64,000 nt of DNA, taken from assembly GCF_020089865.1 (NCBI RefSeq), contig NZ_JAIRBM010000005.1, forward strand, positions 64,126-128,125. The letters are read 5' to 3'. The notes beneath the pieces are model-generated. The model did no database searches, was not told the DNA's origin, and saw nothing but the letters and a program-made list of their open reading frames with translations. The translations under genes were made by a program, and so were the position numbers. Positions 50,273 through 59,871 of the stretch are shown one piece after another (within the stretch, counting starts at the first letter, position 1; every line of letters starts with the position of its first letter). The stretch comes from Microvirga puerhi. GTDB lineage: Bacteria; Pseudomonadota; Alphaproteobacteria; Rhizobiales; Beijerinckiaceae.

Positions 50273-52185
50273 TTCCGGGCCTCTTTCAGGGCAGCCTTGT
50301 TCCAATACATCTCGTCGACCCGGTAGATGCCGATCATCGCCGTCGGCTCCCAGCTGTAAAGGGCCTTCTGCGGCAGGCCCTTGAGGTTGTTGCGCACCAC
50401 GATCGGCTGCAGGGCGCCCGCCACCGTGCCGATGGTCCACTGGTTCTCGGCATGGTTGCGCAGCATCTCGGTCCACGCATTCTGCTGCACGCCACGGTTC
50501 CCGGTGTTCATCCAGATCTTGTAGAGTTCGAGCAGGCGCTGCGCCTCCGGGATGTCCACTGCCTCGCCGTTCTTGCCCTTCGTTTCGACGTGCTGTCCCC
50601 ATTGCGGCCAGGCATAATTGTCCTGCCGCATCGGGGCATATTCCGTCGGAGGCATGATGGCGGTCGGAACGGCGTTGTCGAAGCCCTGTCCGGCGACCAT
50701 GTTGGTGAGCCCGGCAAAGGCGCGGTTACGCAGCACCGTCCGTTCCTGCGGCTTGACGAAGAGGCGCACACCGATCTCCCGCCAGAACTCGCCGATCAGG
50801 GTCAGTGCGTCGATGATGTGACTGGCTTCGCCGTCCGTCTCGACGATGATCTCCATCTCGCGTCCGTCGGGCAGAAGCCGTGTTCCTGCCGAATTGCGCT
50901 TCGTCAAGCCGATCTCGTCGAGAAGGCGCGAAGCCTCGGCGGGATCATAGGTGGCGTTGAGCGTGCGAAGGCCGGGGAATGAGAGCGGACTCTGCTCCAT
51001 GACGGTGTTGTTGCCCTCAATTCCGAGGCCGAAGAGAAACACGTTGTTCAGGGTCTTGCGGTCGATGGCGAGCGAGAGCGCGCGACGGTAGCGAATGTCC
51101 CGATTCAGCGCCCGCCACACGGGATCCTTCGCATTCAGGTCGGGAAAGAGTGCAAGTTCTGAGCCACGGGCATAGGGCCACAGGAGCGTCGTGTAGTCGT
51201 GCGCCTTCTCACCCTGCTTCAGCACCGGGATGTCGCTCATGGCGATGCCGCGGAAGAGGAGATCCACTTCCCCCGCATTGGCCTTGGCCGCGAAGAGGCC
51301 GCTGGAGGACACGTCCATGATGATGCGATCGACATAAGGCAACTGATGTCCATGCCCATCGACGCGATGATAATAGGGATTGCGTTCGAAGATGAATCGG
51401 TTCGCCGGCGCCCTGTTGGTGACGCGCCAGGCCTGAAGCACCGGCTCGTCGGGATTGGTATGCTCCTTCATGTCGTCGAGACGATTATGAAGAGCGGCCC
51501 ACGATTTCAGCTTCTGCCCCTTTGCAACCTCGTCGAGCTTCGCCTTGTCGGCGTACTTTGCGTGAAACTGCTTCAGGTAGTGCGCGGGGCGATAAATGCC
51601 GGGATCTACCGGTCCTGCGAGTTGCGGCAGGAAGCGCGGATTGGGCTTGTCGAAGGTGTAGCGCACCGTGTGCTCGTCGAGGACTTCGAACTTCGCAGGC
51701 TTGCCGTCCACCATCATGAATTCCGGCACGCCAGCCGGCGAAAGTTCCTTGTTCTGGGCGATGTCCTCCCAGTAGTACCGGAAATCCTCCGCAGTGAACG
51801 GATGGCCGTCCGACCAGCGATGTCCTTCGCGGATCGTGAACGTGAAGACCCGGTCATCCTCGTCGCCGACCTTTTCGAGAATGTCCGGCTTGAGCTCGAG
51901 GTTTCGGTCATAGCCGACGAGGCGGGAATACGCGAATGTGGAGATGTAGCGGATGTCGCGGGCACGGGCGACCAGGGTGACGATGTCGCCGCCGTAATCT
52001 CCGTTCGCCTGTTCGGACACGAAGGGAGCCTGAGGAACACGATCGGACACCGGCGGCATCTCGCCTTTGGACACCTTGTCCTTGAAATACGGCTGTTCCA
52101 CGTAATCCGCGGCAAGGGCGGGCAGGGGAAGGGTGAGCAAAAGAGCCAGCAGGCCGGATCTCAGACGTGCGTTCGTCCACATCAT
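50269..52185 (-). CDS. Peptide-type ABC importer, solute-binding protein (family 5)
   Basis: A 638-residue exported binding protein. The signal peptide is the stretch after [10 protein letters not shown] (GLLALLLTLPLPALA, cleavage likely after ALA). The mature protein has family-5 blocks: FTFTIREGHRWSDGHPFTAE, then YVDRIIMDVSSSGLFAAKAN and RYRRALSLAIDRKTLNNVFL. It is longer than DppA-type proteins (~530) and is similar in size to YejA-type proteins, which bind larger ligands such as microcin C or lipid-linked solutes. The ligand here is not predictable. Coupled by ATGA overlaps to the genes on both sides. Confidence 0.92.
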   Translation of the reverse strand: MMWTNARLRSGLLALLLTLPLPALAADYVEQPYFKDKVSKGEMPPVSDRVPQAPFVSEQANGDYGGDIVTLVARARDIRYISTFAYSRLVGYDRNLELKPDILEKVGDEDDRVFTFTIREGHRWSDGHPFTAEDFRYYWEDIAQNKELSPAGVPEFMMVDGKPAKFEVLDEHTVRYTFDKPNPRFLPQLAGPVDPGIYRPAHYLKQFHAKYADKAKLDEVAKGQKLKSWAALHNRLDDMKEHTNPDEPVLQAWRVTNRAPANRFIFERNPYYHRVDGHGHQLPYVDRIIMDVSSSGLFAAKANAGEVDLLFRGIAMSDIPVLKQGEKAHDYTTLLWPYARGSELALFPDLNAKDPVWRALNRDIRYRRALSLAIDRKTLNNVFLFGLGIEGNNTVMEQSPLSFPGLRTLNATYDPAEASRLLDEIGLTKRNSAGTRLLPDGREMEIIVETDGEASHIIDALTLIGEFWREIGVRLFVKPQERTVLRNRAFAGLTNMVAGQGFDNAVPTAIMPPTEYAPMRQDNYAWPQWGQHVETKGKNGEAVDIPEAQRLLELYKIWMNTGNRGVQQNAWTEMLRNHAENQWTIGTVAGALQPIVVRNNLKGLPQKALYSWEPTAMIGIYRVDEMYWNKAALKEARK

Positions 52186-54047
52186 GCAGCCTCCTCCACA
52201 GAGAGCCGTCCCAGGCGGACCAGGTGCCCCGGCTCGATCTCCTTCATGAAACCTTCTTCGCCCTCTTCGAGACAGAACGGTTCCGGCCATTCGTTCGGGT
52301 GAGAGAAGCGGTCGGCGCGCAACTGCGCGAAATCGAGCGGCCGGTCGAGGTCCGGGTCCGGAACGGCGGCGAGAAGGGCCTGGGTATAGGGATGCACCGG
52401 ATTCCTGAACAGGGACGTCTTGGGCGCCTGCTCGACGATGTAGCCCCGGCACATAACCGCGATGGTGTCCGCGATGTAATCGACCACCGCGAGGTTGTGA
52501 GACACGAAGAGATAGGAAAGGCCGAGTGCCGTCTGCAGATCCTTCAGAAGGTTGAGGACCTGTGCCTGGACGGAGACGTCGAGGGCGGAGACCGGCTCGT
52601 CGCAGAGCAGGACGCGCGGTTCCAGAGCCAGTGCGCGCGCGATGCCGAGCCGCTGCCTCTGGCCGCCGGAGAAGGAGTGCGGATAGCGGCGCAGCGAATG
52701 CCGGTCGAGGCCCACCATGTCGAGCAGCTGCTTGGCGCGATGATAGCGCATGTCGGCATCGCCGATGCCGTGAATGATCAGCGGCTCGGTCAGGATTTCA
52801 TAGACGGTCATTCTCGGATTGAGGGACGAGAACGGATCCTGGAAGATGAACTGCACGCAGCGGCGATAATCCTTCAGGGCATCGCCTTCGAGTTCGTGGA
52901 CGTTTCTCGGGCCATTGCCGTCGTCGAAAAGCACCTGTCCCGAATCCGGAGCCATGGCGCGCATGATCATCTTCGACACGGTCGTCTTGCCACAGCCAGA
53001 TTCTCCGACAAGGCCGAGGGTCTTGCCCACCGGTAGTTCGAGCGAAACGCCATTGACTGCGTGGATGGTCCTGAGATGGCCGGAGAACCATCCGGAACGG
53101 AGGGTGAAGGATTTCGTCAGGTTGTGCGCGCTGAGGATCGGCCCCTTCGGCTCGATTCGCTCGGGCTTGTGCGCTTCGGCGAGCGTTGCGCTCTTCACCT
53201 CGCGGATCGGGGTCAGCCGCTCGTCTTCGGCCATGGCGAAGCGCGGCACTGCCCGCATGAGAGCCTGCAGATAGGGATGCTCCGCGTGACGGAAGATAGC
53301 ATCCCGCAAGCCGGATTCCATGATCCTCCCGCGATACATGACGACGACTTCGTCGGCCACGTTGGCGACGACGCCGAGATCGTGCGTGATGAGCAGGACC
53401 GACATACCGGTTTCGGCCTGGAGTTCCTTGATCAGATCCAGGATCTGCGCCTGCGTCGTCACATCGAGGGCGGTGGTGGGTTCGTCCGCGATCAGAAGCG
53501 CCGGGTGGGTGATCAGCGCCATCGCGATCATCGCGCGCTGCCGAAGGCCGCCGGACAGCTCGAACGGATAGGTTCTCAGCGCGCGGACCGGGTCCGGGAA
53601 TCCGACGCGGGCCAGAACCTCCTTCGTCCGCTCCAGGGCTTCCGCTTGTGAGGCTTTCGCGTGGATGACGAGCGCCTCGGAGATCTGGTCGCCGATGGTG
53701 TGGAGCGGCGACAGGGATGTCATCGGCTCCTGGAAAATCATCGAGATGCGCCCGCCGCGCAGCGCGCGCATGGCGTCCGAGCTCGGTGCTAGAGTCGCGA
53801 TGTCGACGGGCTCGCCCTGCATCGGGTCGTTGAAGAGGATGGACCCGCCCGCGATATGCGCCTTCTTCGAGAGGATCTGGAGGATGCCCTGGGCAGTGAC
53901 CGACTTGCCGGACCCGGATTCGCCCACGAGTGCCACGGTCTTGCCCTTGGGAACATCGAAGGACAGGCCGTCCACGGCCCGGAAATGTCCGGTCTCGGTC
54001 TCGAAATCGACCGCGAGGTCGCGGATCGACAGGAGCGGCTTCTCCAT
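52182..54047 (-). CDS. Peptide-type ABC importer, dual ATPase (YejF/GsiA type)
   Basis: A 621-residue protein with two fused ATPase domains. Domain 1 has Walker A GESGSGKS, signature LSGGLRQR and Walker [13 protein letters not shown]. Domain 2 has [17 protein letters not shown] and [11 protein letters not shown]. Both carry the C-terminal [24 protein letters not shown] tail of oligopeptide importers. The ATG at 54047 has GGAGGAG upstream. It is the first gene of the operon, whereas ATPase genes usually come last, so the order is atypical. It energises the two downstream permeases. Confidence 0.95.
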   Translation of the reverse strand: MEKPLLSIRDLAVDFETETGHFRAVDGLSFDVPKGKTVALVGESGSGKSVTAQGILQILSKKAHIAGGSILFNDPMQGEPVDIATLAPSSDAMRALRGGRISMIFQEPMTSLSPLHTIGDQISEALVIHAKASQAEALERTKEVLARVGFPDPVRALRTYPFELSGGLRQRAMIAMALITHPALLIADEPTTALDVTTQAQILDLIKELQAETGMSVLLITHDLGVVANVADEVVVMYRGRIMESGLRDAIFRHAEHPYLQALMRAVPRFAMAEDERLTPIREVKSATLAEAHKPERIEPKGPILSAHNLTKSFTLRSGWFSGHLRTIHAVNGVSLELPVGKTLGLVGESGCGKTTVSKMIMRAMAPDSGQVLFDDGNGPRNVHELEGDALKDYRRCVQFIFQDPFSSLNPRMTVYEILTEPLIIHGIGDADMRYHRAKQLLDMVGLDRHSLRRYPHSFSGGQRQRLGIARALALEPRVLLCDEPVSALDVSVQAQVLNLLKDLQTALGLSYLFVSHNLAVVDYIADTIAVMCRGYIVEQAPKTSLFRNPVHPYTQALLAAVPDPDLDRPLDFAQLRADRFSHPNEWPEPFCLEEGEEGFMKEIEPGHLVRLGRLSVEEAA

Positions 54048-54087
54048 GAACTCCTCCGGGTGTGACCCGTCACGCCACACTAACGCA

Positions 54088-56016
54088 TTATGTGTCGACG
54101 ACGATCCTGTTCTTGTTACAAAATAGCTCGTCGATCGCAACGAAACTCTCATTGTTTCGTGACAGATAAACCAACAGGTTCTCGCAAAATGTCCAGACCT
54201 TCTCGTCATGAACGAGATGGTGCGTCAGGAAGCCGATGGGCTCCTCCGGATCAGCCGCACCGGAAACCCGACGCTCCACGGCGTCCGTAAGGTTGCGGAT
54301 CAGGCCCAGGGGATCGGAGAGGCTTCGGCTGCCGTGCCAGTCGATGGGATCCACATGGGTGTTGACGATCGCGAGGCCTTCGGCCGTGCGCGCCGTCGTC
54401 CGATCCTTGAAGATGGATATGGCCCTGTAACCCGCCTGCGGCAAGTTCTCGACCAGTGTGGGAGTGATGCGGTTCCAGGGCGGCACGAAAACCGGCAGAA
54501 GGCGGTCGCCGAGCATCGCCGCCGAACGCCCTAGGCCTTCCGCGACCTCCTTCGCCATCTCTGTCACAGGGCGATGAGCGCCGAATTCCGCTTTCTTTTC
54601 GCCGTGCGGCGCATGATTGGCGTGGCTCGAGCCATGGACGAGGGCAAAAGCGCCCTCGGCGCCACGAAGGCTTTTCGCAAGCGAGGGTTCGAGACCAGCC
54701 GGCACGCAGGCGATCCCGAGACCGGCCTGATATCGTCCTGCAAGCGCGAGCAGCCTGTCGAGTTGCGGCGTCCGCGCCACCGCGTCGTCGTCCCGCCACC
54801 AGAAACGGATGGGGCAGCCGCGATCCCGGGCGCGATGCAGGGCATCGGACAAGGGCGACCAATCGAGGCGTGCATGATGCTGCGGTGCAGCAAGGATAAG
54901 CGACTCGACGATGGCGACACTCCGCCTCGCACCGTCGAATCCGAGAGAGAGAGGCTGCGGGTATGGAGCCGCGAGACTATTCCGAACCGCGTCGGCAATC
55001 TTTGCGCCGGTTATGTCCTCCTCGGGCACGACGCGAGCGAGGCCCATGGCCTGGAGCCGGTCCGCGCGCAGGCGTTGCTCGGTCTCGCGGCCAGCTTCGA
55101 AAGGCACCAGAATCTGCCTGACGCTAGTGCGAAGGAGATCGACACAGGTGTTGTAGCCGGCCTGGCTGATCGATAACTCCGCGGAGGCCAGCAACATCCG
55201 GAAATCGGGTCTCGTACGCTCCACGCTCACGTGAGGTGGGGCGTCTTTCATCAGACGTTCGACATCCTCTTCGCTGACGCCCCGTCCGATCAGAAGGCGC
55301 CAGGGCCGATCGTCGACGATGTGTGCCGCTGCCATGGCGGCCCGATAGAGCGGTATTCCAGCTGCACTCGAGCCGCCAGAGACGACGATGCCGTGCCTTT
55401 CTTTCGAACCGACAGGATCGACGCCTTCATCCACATAGCCGGTGTAATGCAGAAGAGGGCGCAGCACGCCGCTGACCGGCCATGACGCGTCGAGGGCGAC
55501 GAGTTCCGGATCACCGTGAACCAGCACCGCATCATAGAGATGCATAAGCCGACGATGGGTTTCCGCGACGCGCTCGGGCTTCGAGGGTGCTACGAGAATG
55601 TCTCGGATCGAAGAGGCGATCTGCGGCCTCGGCGTCATTACCCGCGCCGCCTCCAGCAGGGCCATGAACTCATCGGCGAGAGCCCGGCGGCCGAAGGGGA
55701 AGAGTTCGGTGATCAGCACATGCGGCCGTACGGCGTTCAGGGTCTGGAGAAGAAGGTCGCGCCGCTGGTCGAGATAGGCGCCGGAAACCGGACGTCCCGC
55801 CTCATCAAGCAGGGTCCGGAAGTCGGTGCCGATTGTGCGAACCGGCGGAAGCTGCACCATTCGAACGGTGTCGAGGAGCACTTGGGCTGAAGCACCGCCC
55901 GATACGAGAACCGTCTCGTGGCCTGCCTCGGCGAAAGCGCGGGCGAGGGCGGCCGCGCGGGTGAGATGGCCGGCGCCGAGAAGGTGAGTCACGACGATCA
56001 GGACACGAAGGCTCAT
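54088..56016 (-). CDS. GT28/MurG-like glycosyltransferase fused to polysaccharide deacetylase-like domain
   Basis: A 642-residue protein. Residues 1 to ~385 are GT-B with VVTHLLGAGHLTRAAALARA (the GHLxR motif of MurG-like enzymes) and the C-terminal SISQAGYNTCVDLLRTSVRQ donor-site block. Residues ~395-640 resemble a polysaccharide deacetylase: WWRDDDAVARTPQLD provides the acidic pair (~residue 409), HGSSHANH the His metal ligands, and PVFVPPWNRI and FLTHHLVHDE later motifs. A fused enzyme could transfer and then deacetylate an N-acetyl sugar. It overlaps the next gene by ATGA and starts a run of four glycosyltransferases. Confidence 0.82.
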   Translation of the reverse strand: MSLRVLIVVTHLLGAGHLTRAAALARAFAEAGHETVLVSGGASAQVLLDTVRMVQLPPVRTIGTDFRTLLDEAGRPVSGAYLDQRRDLLLQTLNAVRPHVLITELFPFGRRALADEFMALLEAARVMTPRPQIASSIRDILVAPSKPERVAETHRRLMHLYDAVLVHGDPELVALDASWPVSGVLRPLLHYTGYVDEGVDPVGSKERHGIVVSGGSSAAGIPLYRAAMAAAHIVDDRPWRLLIGRGVSEEDVERLMKDAPPHVSVERTRPDFRMLLASAELSISQAGYNTCVDLLRTSVRQILVPFEAGRETEQRLRADRLQAMGLARVVPEEDITGAKIADAVRNSLAAPYPQPLSLGFDGARRSVAIVESLILAAPQHHARLDWSPLSDALHRARDRGCPIRFWWRDDDAVARTPQLDRLLALAGRYQAGLGIACVPAGLEPSLAKSLRGAEGAFALVHGSSHANHAPHGEKKAEFGAHRPVTEMAKEVAEGLGRSAAMLGDRLLPVFVPPWNRITPTLVENLPQAGYRAISIFKDRTTARTAEGLAIVNTHVDPIDWHGSRSLSDPLGLIRNLTDAVERRVSGAADPEEPIGFLTHHLVHDEKVWTFCENLLVYLSRNNESFVAIDELFCNKNRIVVDT

Positions 56017-57149
56017 GTTTCGGCCTTCTCGATGAGCGGCATCAGCGTTTCTCGCAGGCGAGACGCAGCGCCCTCCAGGCTGCGCTCCGTTCGTACGAAT
56101 GTGTGCGCCGCCTCTCCCATATGGCGCAGTCCCTCTGGTGCGTCGAGGAGCGTCGCAAGTCCCCGTGCGAAGGCGCGTGCGTCGCCCGGCTGAACGAGCA
56201 GGCCGGTCGTTCCGTCGCGGACGACGTCGGCGACGCCTCCATAGGCGCCGGCAAGGACGGGGCAGCCGAAGAGCTGGGCCTCGAGCAGCACCATGCCGTA
56301 GGCTTCGTTGACGGCGGGCCAGACGAACAGGCTGGATCTCTCGTAGAGCGCACGAAGATCCCGCCGGTCATCGATCTGCCCTTGGAAGTCGACACGCTTC
56401 CCGAACGGGGCAAACAGGGCGCGTACGTTCTCCAGCTCCTCGCCGTCGCCCACGATGTCCAGCGTCCAGGCCCTGTCCATGAGGCGGCTCAAGGCTTTGG
56501 CGAGGATCCGGTACGAGGCGAACTTGTCGCCCTTGCGCATCATGGCGACGGTGAGAAGCCTTGATCCCTGCCGGGCAGGAGCAGATTGCGACGCGGAAAA
56601 CTCCCATTCCGCGAGATCCAGAAACGGGGGCAGGATAACGGTGGCCTGGTGCGACGGCCGGAAGGCATCGAGCGCCTCCTTGTCATGCCCGGTCATGGCG
56701 AAGACGACGCGGGCGTGGTCCAGGGCGGCCTCTGCTCCCCGATGGCCGAGGGCCCAGGGACCTTCTGCCCGCTTTCGCGCCCGCGACCCCTCCGCGACCA
56801 CGTAGGGAATGCGCAGAGCCTGCGCCACCTGCGGTCCGATCCAGTCGGGGGCTTTGTAATAGACGTGATAGGTGAACCAAAGGCGCGGACGTTCGTGCGG
56901 CGGTAGGTGCCGATATCGCTCGATCAGGCCATCGGCTTCTGCCAGGGACCGGTGTTTGATATCCGCCTGAAACGCGGGAGTGCCCTCCCGGTCCAGCGTC
57001 CGGAATGTGCTGGCGAGATGCGGCGAGAAGCCTGCCCGCTCCAAGGCCTTGAGAAGCAGGCGCGCCATGGTCCGGTCGCCCGAGGGTGAGAGATGATCCG
57101 GGCTCTTGAGGGGCGCATAGAATGCGATGGGTCTTCTCTGGCTGCTCAC
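56013..57149 (-). CDS. GT4-type glycosyltransferase
   Basis: A 378-residue GT-B enzyme. It begins IAFYAPLKSPDHLSPSGDRT and has the acceptor-side LWFTYHVYYKAPDWIGPQVA. The donor-side blocks are LLTVAMMRKGDKFASYRILA and SLFVWPAVNEAYGMVLLEAQ, followed by LAGAYGGVADVVRDGTTGLL with the E-x7-E nucleotide-sugar binding pattern of GT4. It shares ATGA overlaps with the flanking glycosyltransferase genes, so all three are translationally coupled. Sugar unknown. Confidence 0.88.
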   Translation of the reverse strand: MSSQRRPIAFYAPLKSPDHLSPSGDRTMARLLLKALERAGFSPHLASTFRTLDREGTPAFQADIKHRSLAEADGLIERYRHLPPHERPRLWFTYHVYYKAPDWIGPQVAQALRIPYVVAEGSRARKRAEGPWALGHRGAEAALDHARVVFAMTGHDKEALDAFRPSHQATVILPPFLDLAEWEFSASQSAPARQGSRLLTVAMMRKGDKFASYRILAKALSRLMDRAWTLDIVGDGEELENVRALFAPFGKRVDFQGQIDDRRDLRALYERSSLFVWPAVNEAYGMVLLEAQLFGCPVLAGAYGGVADVVRDGTTGLLVQPGDARAFARGLATLLDAPEGLRHMGEAAHTFVRTERSLEGAASRLRETLMPLIEKAET

Positions 57150-58423
57150 ACCGCTACAGGCTCGCTCGTGATCCTCTGATCGCTGATGGTGCGGAAGCGT
57201 TCCTCCAGCATGTCGATTCCTCCGTCCATGGAGAAATCGCGCCGCAGGCGCTCAAAGGCGGCGGCACCATAGGAGATCCGGCGCTCCGGCTCCCTGGCTA
57301 GGAGATTGAGGGCGTTGGACAGGGCCTCCCAGTCTCCCGGCGGCACGAGCGCCCCTTCGATATCGTCGCGGATGAATTCGGGAATGCCTGCAAAGTCACT
57401 TGCGACGATGGCGAGTTTCTGGCTGGCGGCCTCCATCAGAACGTTCGGAAGGCCATCCTGATCACCGGAGCGCGCCTTTCTGGAGGGCAGGGTGAAGATG
57501 TCGGCCTGCTGCAGGAGGGCGACGACGTCGGGCTGCGCCTTGGGTCCGAGAAACGCCACCTTGTCGGCGATGCTGTCGCGCTTCGCCTGCGCCTTGAGGC
57601 TGTCCAGCAGTTCACCGCCACCCACATGGACGAAACGCCAATGCAGGTCGGGCGGCAGGGCGGCGAGGGCCTTGAGGAGATCTCCGAAGCCTTTCTTCGC
57701 GACCGCCCGGCCGATGGATACGATACGCACCGGATCGGCTGGATCCGAGCCGTCCCTCTGCGCGTGGCTTTGAGGCGCCTCCGGAAAGCGGGACAGATCG
57801 AGGCCGTGATAGACCAGAGAGACGTGGTCGGGTGTGGGGGAGAGAGCTTGCAGATGCCTGGCGCCTTCTGCCGTGCAGGTGACACCCCACCGGGCTTCGG
57901 CCAGTTTCTCGCGCTTTTCCCAGTCCGGCGTCGTCCAGATGTCCTTGGCATGGGCCGAGAAGGTCCAGCTGCGGCCGGTCAGCAGAGCCGCATAACGGAC
58001 GACCGAGGCGGGGGTGTGCAGGTAATGGACGTGCAGATGTCCGACCTCCGGGCTGAGCTCCCGTCCCATGACGAAAGCCTGGCCGAGACGCCGCACTCGG
58101 TTGGGCGTGAAATCGCGCTTCAGGTCGGCCCAGAAGGCCCGCATGAGGGCGCCGAAACGGCGCTGTCGCAGACTCCAGAATGCGCCTTTCAGCACCCGGA
58201 TCGGCTCCTCGTAGAGGTATTCCGGCAGATACGTGACTTTCGCCCGGATGGCCCGGTTCATCGGATGCATGGCCTTCTCCGTCGGATGGCGGAGAGACCA
58301 GATTTCCAGCTCCAGGCCGCGCTGCTCCAGAGCGAGGATTTCCTGCGCAATGAAAGTCTCGGAAAGGCGCGGGTAACCCTTCACGGTGACGGCGATGCGG
58401 CGTTGAGGCGAAGACTGTGGCAT
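57146..58423 (-). CDS. GT4-type glycosyltransferase, colanic-acid-type
   Basis: A 425-residue GT-B enzyme. The start IAVTVKGYPRLSETFIAQEI is the hallmark of WcaL/colanic-acid-type transferases. The donor half has VRIVSIGRAVAKKGFGDLLK, LQQADIFTLPSRKARSGDQD and GLPNVLMEAASQKLAIVASD. It overlaps the next gene by ATGA and lies 31 bp after the upstream glycosyltransferase stop. It is probably one of the enzymes extending a cell-surface or exopolysaccharide repeat unit. Confidence 0.9.
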   Translation of the reverse strand: MPQSSPQRRIAVTVKGYPRLSETFIAQEILALEQRGLELEIWSLRHPTEKAMHPMNRAIRAKVTYLPEYLYEEPIRVLKGAFWSLRQRRFGALMRAFWADLKRDFTPNRVRRLGQAFVMGRELSPEVGHLHVHYLHTPASVVRYAALLTGRSWTFSAHAKDIWTTPDWEKREKLAEARWGVTCTAEGARHLQALSPTPDHVSLVYHGLDLSRFPEAPQSHAQRDGSDPADPVRIVSIGRAVAKKGFGDLLKALAALPPDLHWRFVHVGGGELLDSLKAQAKRDSIADKVAFLGPKAQPDVVALLQQADIFTLPSRKARSGDQDGLPNVLMEAASQKLAIVASDFAGIPEFIRDDIEGALVPPGDWEALSNALNLLAREPERRISYGAAAFERLRRDFSMDGGIDMLEERFRTISDQRITSEPVAV

Positions 58424-58454
58424 GCAGGCTGTCTAGCGCAGCGAAAAGCCGCCG

Positions 58455-59699
58455 TCACTCGGCGGCTTGCCGCGGAGCCATAAAGGGCTGCTCGATATCC
58501 AGGAGGGACTTCAGCCTTTCCTGGACACGATCCAGCCCGTCGAGCAGGCCGGGAATCACGACCTCGGAGGGCCGGGGCTGGTCGGCGAGACCCTTGAGCG
58601 CGAGCGCCATTCTGTCCGGCGTGCGCGCGGCATCGTAATCGCTCAGCATGCTCGCCAGTCCGAGGCGTTCGGCGGCTACAGCGCGGATGTGCTGCTCCAG
58701 CCTTGGACGCGTCCGCGGCACGATCAGGGCGCGCTTGTCGAAGGACAGGATCTCGCAGAAGGTGTTGTATCCGCCCATCGCGACGATCGCCGCCGCCTTC
58801 TGCATCAGGTGCTCGATCTTGGTATCGAAGGCGATCGCGTCGAGCTTGGGATGGCGGGCGATCCGCTCCATGAAGGACCGGCGCATGTCCCGGTTCACGA
58901 ACGGGCCGAAGACGATCAGCGCCGGCATCTCGATATCGGCATCATGCTCATAGGCCGAGATCACCCAGTCGATCAGGTCGTCCCCATCGCCACCGCCGCC
59001 GGTCGTGACCAGTATGAAGGGCTGCTTGGTGATCTTCGGGTAGCGCGTGAGAGAGGGGGTGGGGGGAACTTCGCGGCGCAGATAACCGGTATAGGTAATG
59101 CGGTCGGTGACCGTAGCAGGCAGGTCGAGGGCGTCCAGCGGACGGTACACGTCCTCGAGCCCATAGACCCAGACTTCGTCATAGGAGCGGACCAGGATCT
59201 CCTTCGCACCCTTACGTTCCCATTCCGGAACGAGAAGCGCAGGCTCGTCCATGACGTCGCGAATTCCGAGTACCCGGCGGCAGCCCTGGCTCTCGAGATA
59301 GTCCAGAGCGGGCACCACCTCGCCACGAAAGCCCGTAGGTTCCTTATCGACGATGAAGACGTCAGGGCGGAAAGATTGCGCGGCTTGTAAAATAAGGTCC
59401 TGGCGCAGCCCGACAGCTTCATCCAGGTTCACGTTGAGGTTGAGGCTGCGGTAATCGCCATCGGGAAGCTTGGTGACGCCCGGAATGCGGATATAGTCGA
59501 CGCCGCTGCCGAACTCGAAATTGCCGATCACCGGTGAGCCGGAGATGATCACGATGGAGCAGTCAGCCCGTTCCTCGGCGATGGCATTGGCAATCGCCCG
59601 TGAGCGGCGCAAATGGCCCAGCCCGAACGTGTCGTGGCTGTAGATCAGGACCCGGGCGCCGTTCTGGCGCCCCGATGGAAGCGGCAAAGGGTAGTCCAT
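58455..59699 (-). CDS. GT28/MurG-like glycosyltransferase
   Basis: A 414-residue enzyme. After a short N-terminal stretch comes VLIYSHDTFGLGHLRRSRAI, the MurG-like GHLxR motif, then IVIISGSPVIGNFEFG, VTTGGGGDGDDLIDWVISAY and the donor-site IVAMGGYNTFCEILSFDKRA. It is a diverged relative of the N-terminal half of the fused protein at 54088. Start choice is uncertain: ATG 59699 is favoured, while an in-frame TTG at 59738 would add 13 residues. First gene of the minus-strand glycosyltransferase run, diverging from the ABC protein at 59872. Confidence 0.85.
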   Translation of the reverse strand: MDYPLPLPSGRQNGARVLIYSHDTFGLGHLRRSRAIANAIAEERADCSIVIISGSPVIGNFEFGSGVDYIRIPGVTKLPDGDYRSLNLNVNLDEAVGLRQDLILQAAQSFRPDVFIVDKEPTGFRGEVVPALDYLESQGCRRVLGIRDVMDEPALLVPEWERKGAKEILVRSYDEVWVYGLEDVYRPLDALDLPATVTDRITYTGYLRREVPPTPSLTRYPKITKQPFILVTTGGGGDGDDLIDWVISAYEHDADIEMPALIVFGPFVNRDMRRSFMERIARHPKLDAIAFDTKIEHLMQKAAAIVAMGGYNTFCEILSFDKRALIVPRTRPRLEQHIRAVAAERLGLASMLSDYDAARTPDRMALALKGLADQPRPSEVVIPGLLDGLDRVQERLKSLLDIEQPFMAPRQAAE

Positions 59700-59871
59700 C
59701 TTCAAGTCCGTCAGAAGGGTTGCTGTTTGGGCACTCAACCTGTGACTGCCCGGCGAACGTTACGGCACCGTCCTCTAGCGTTGCAATAGCCCCTGGAAAA
59801 GAAGCTAAGGCGGCACCCCTCGCAGGGAAAGAGGGGTGGTTTGACGAATTGAAGATGGTATCGTCCCGGCA

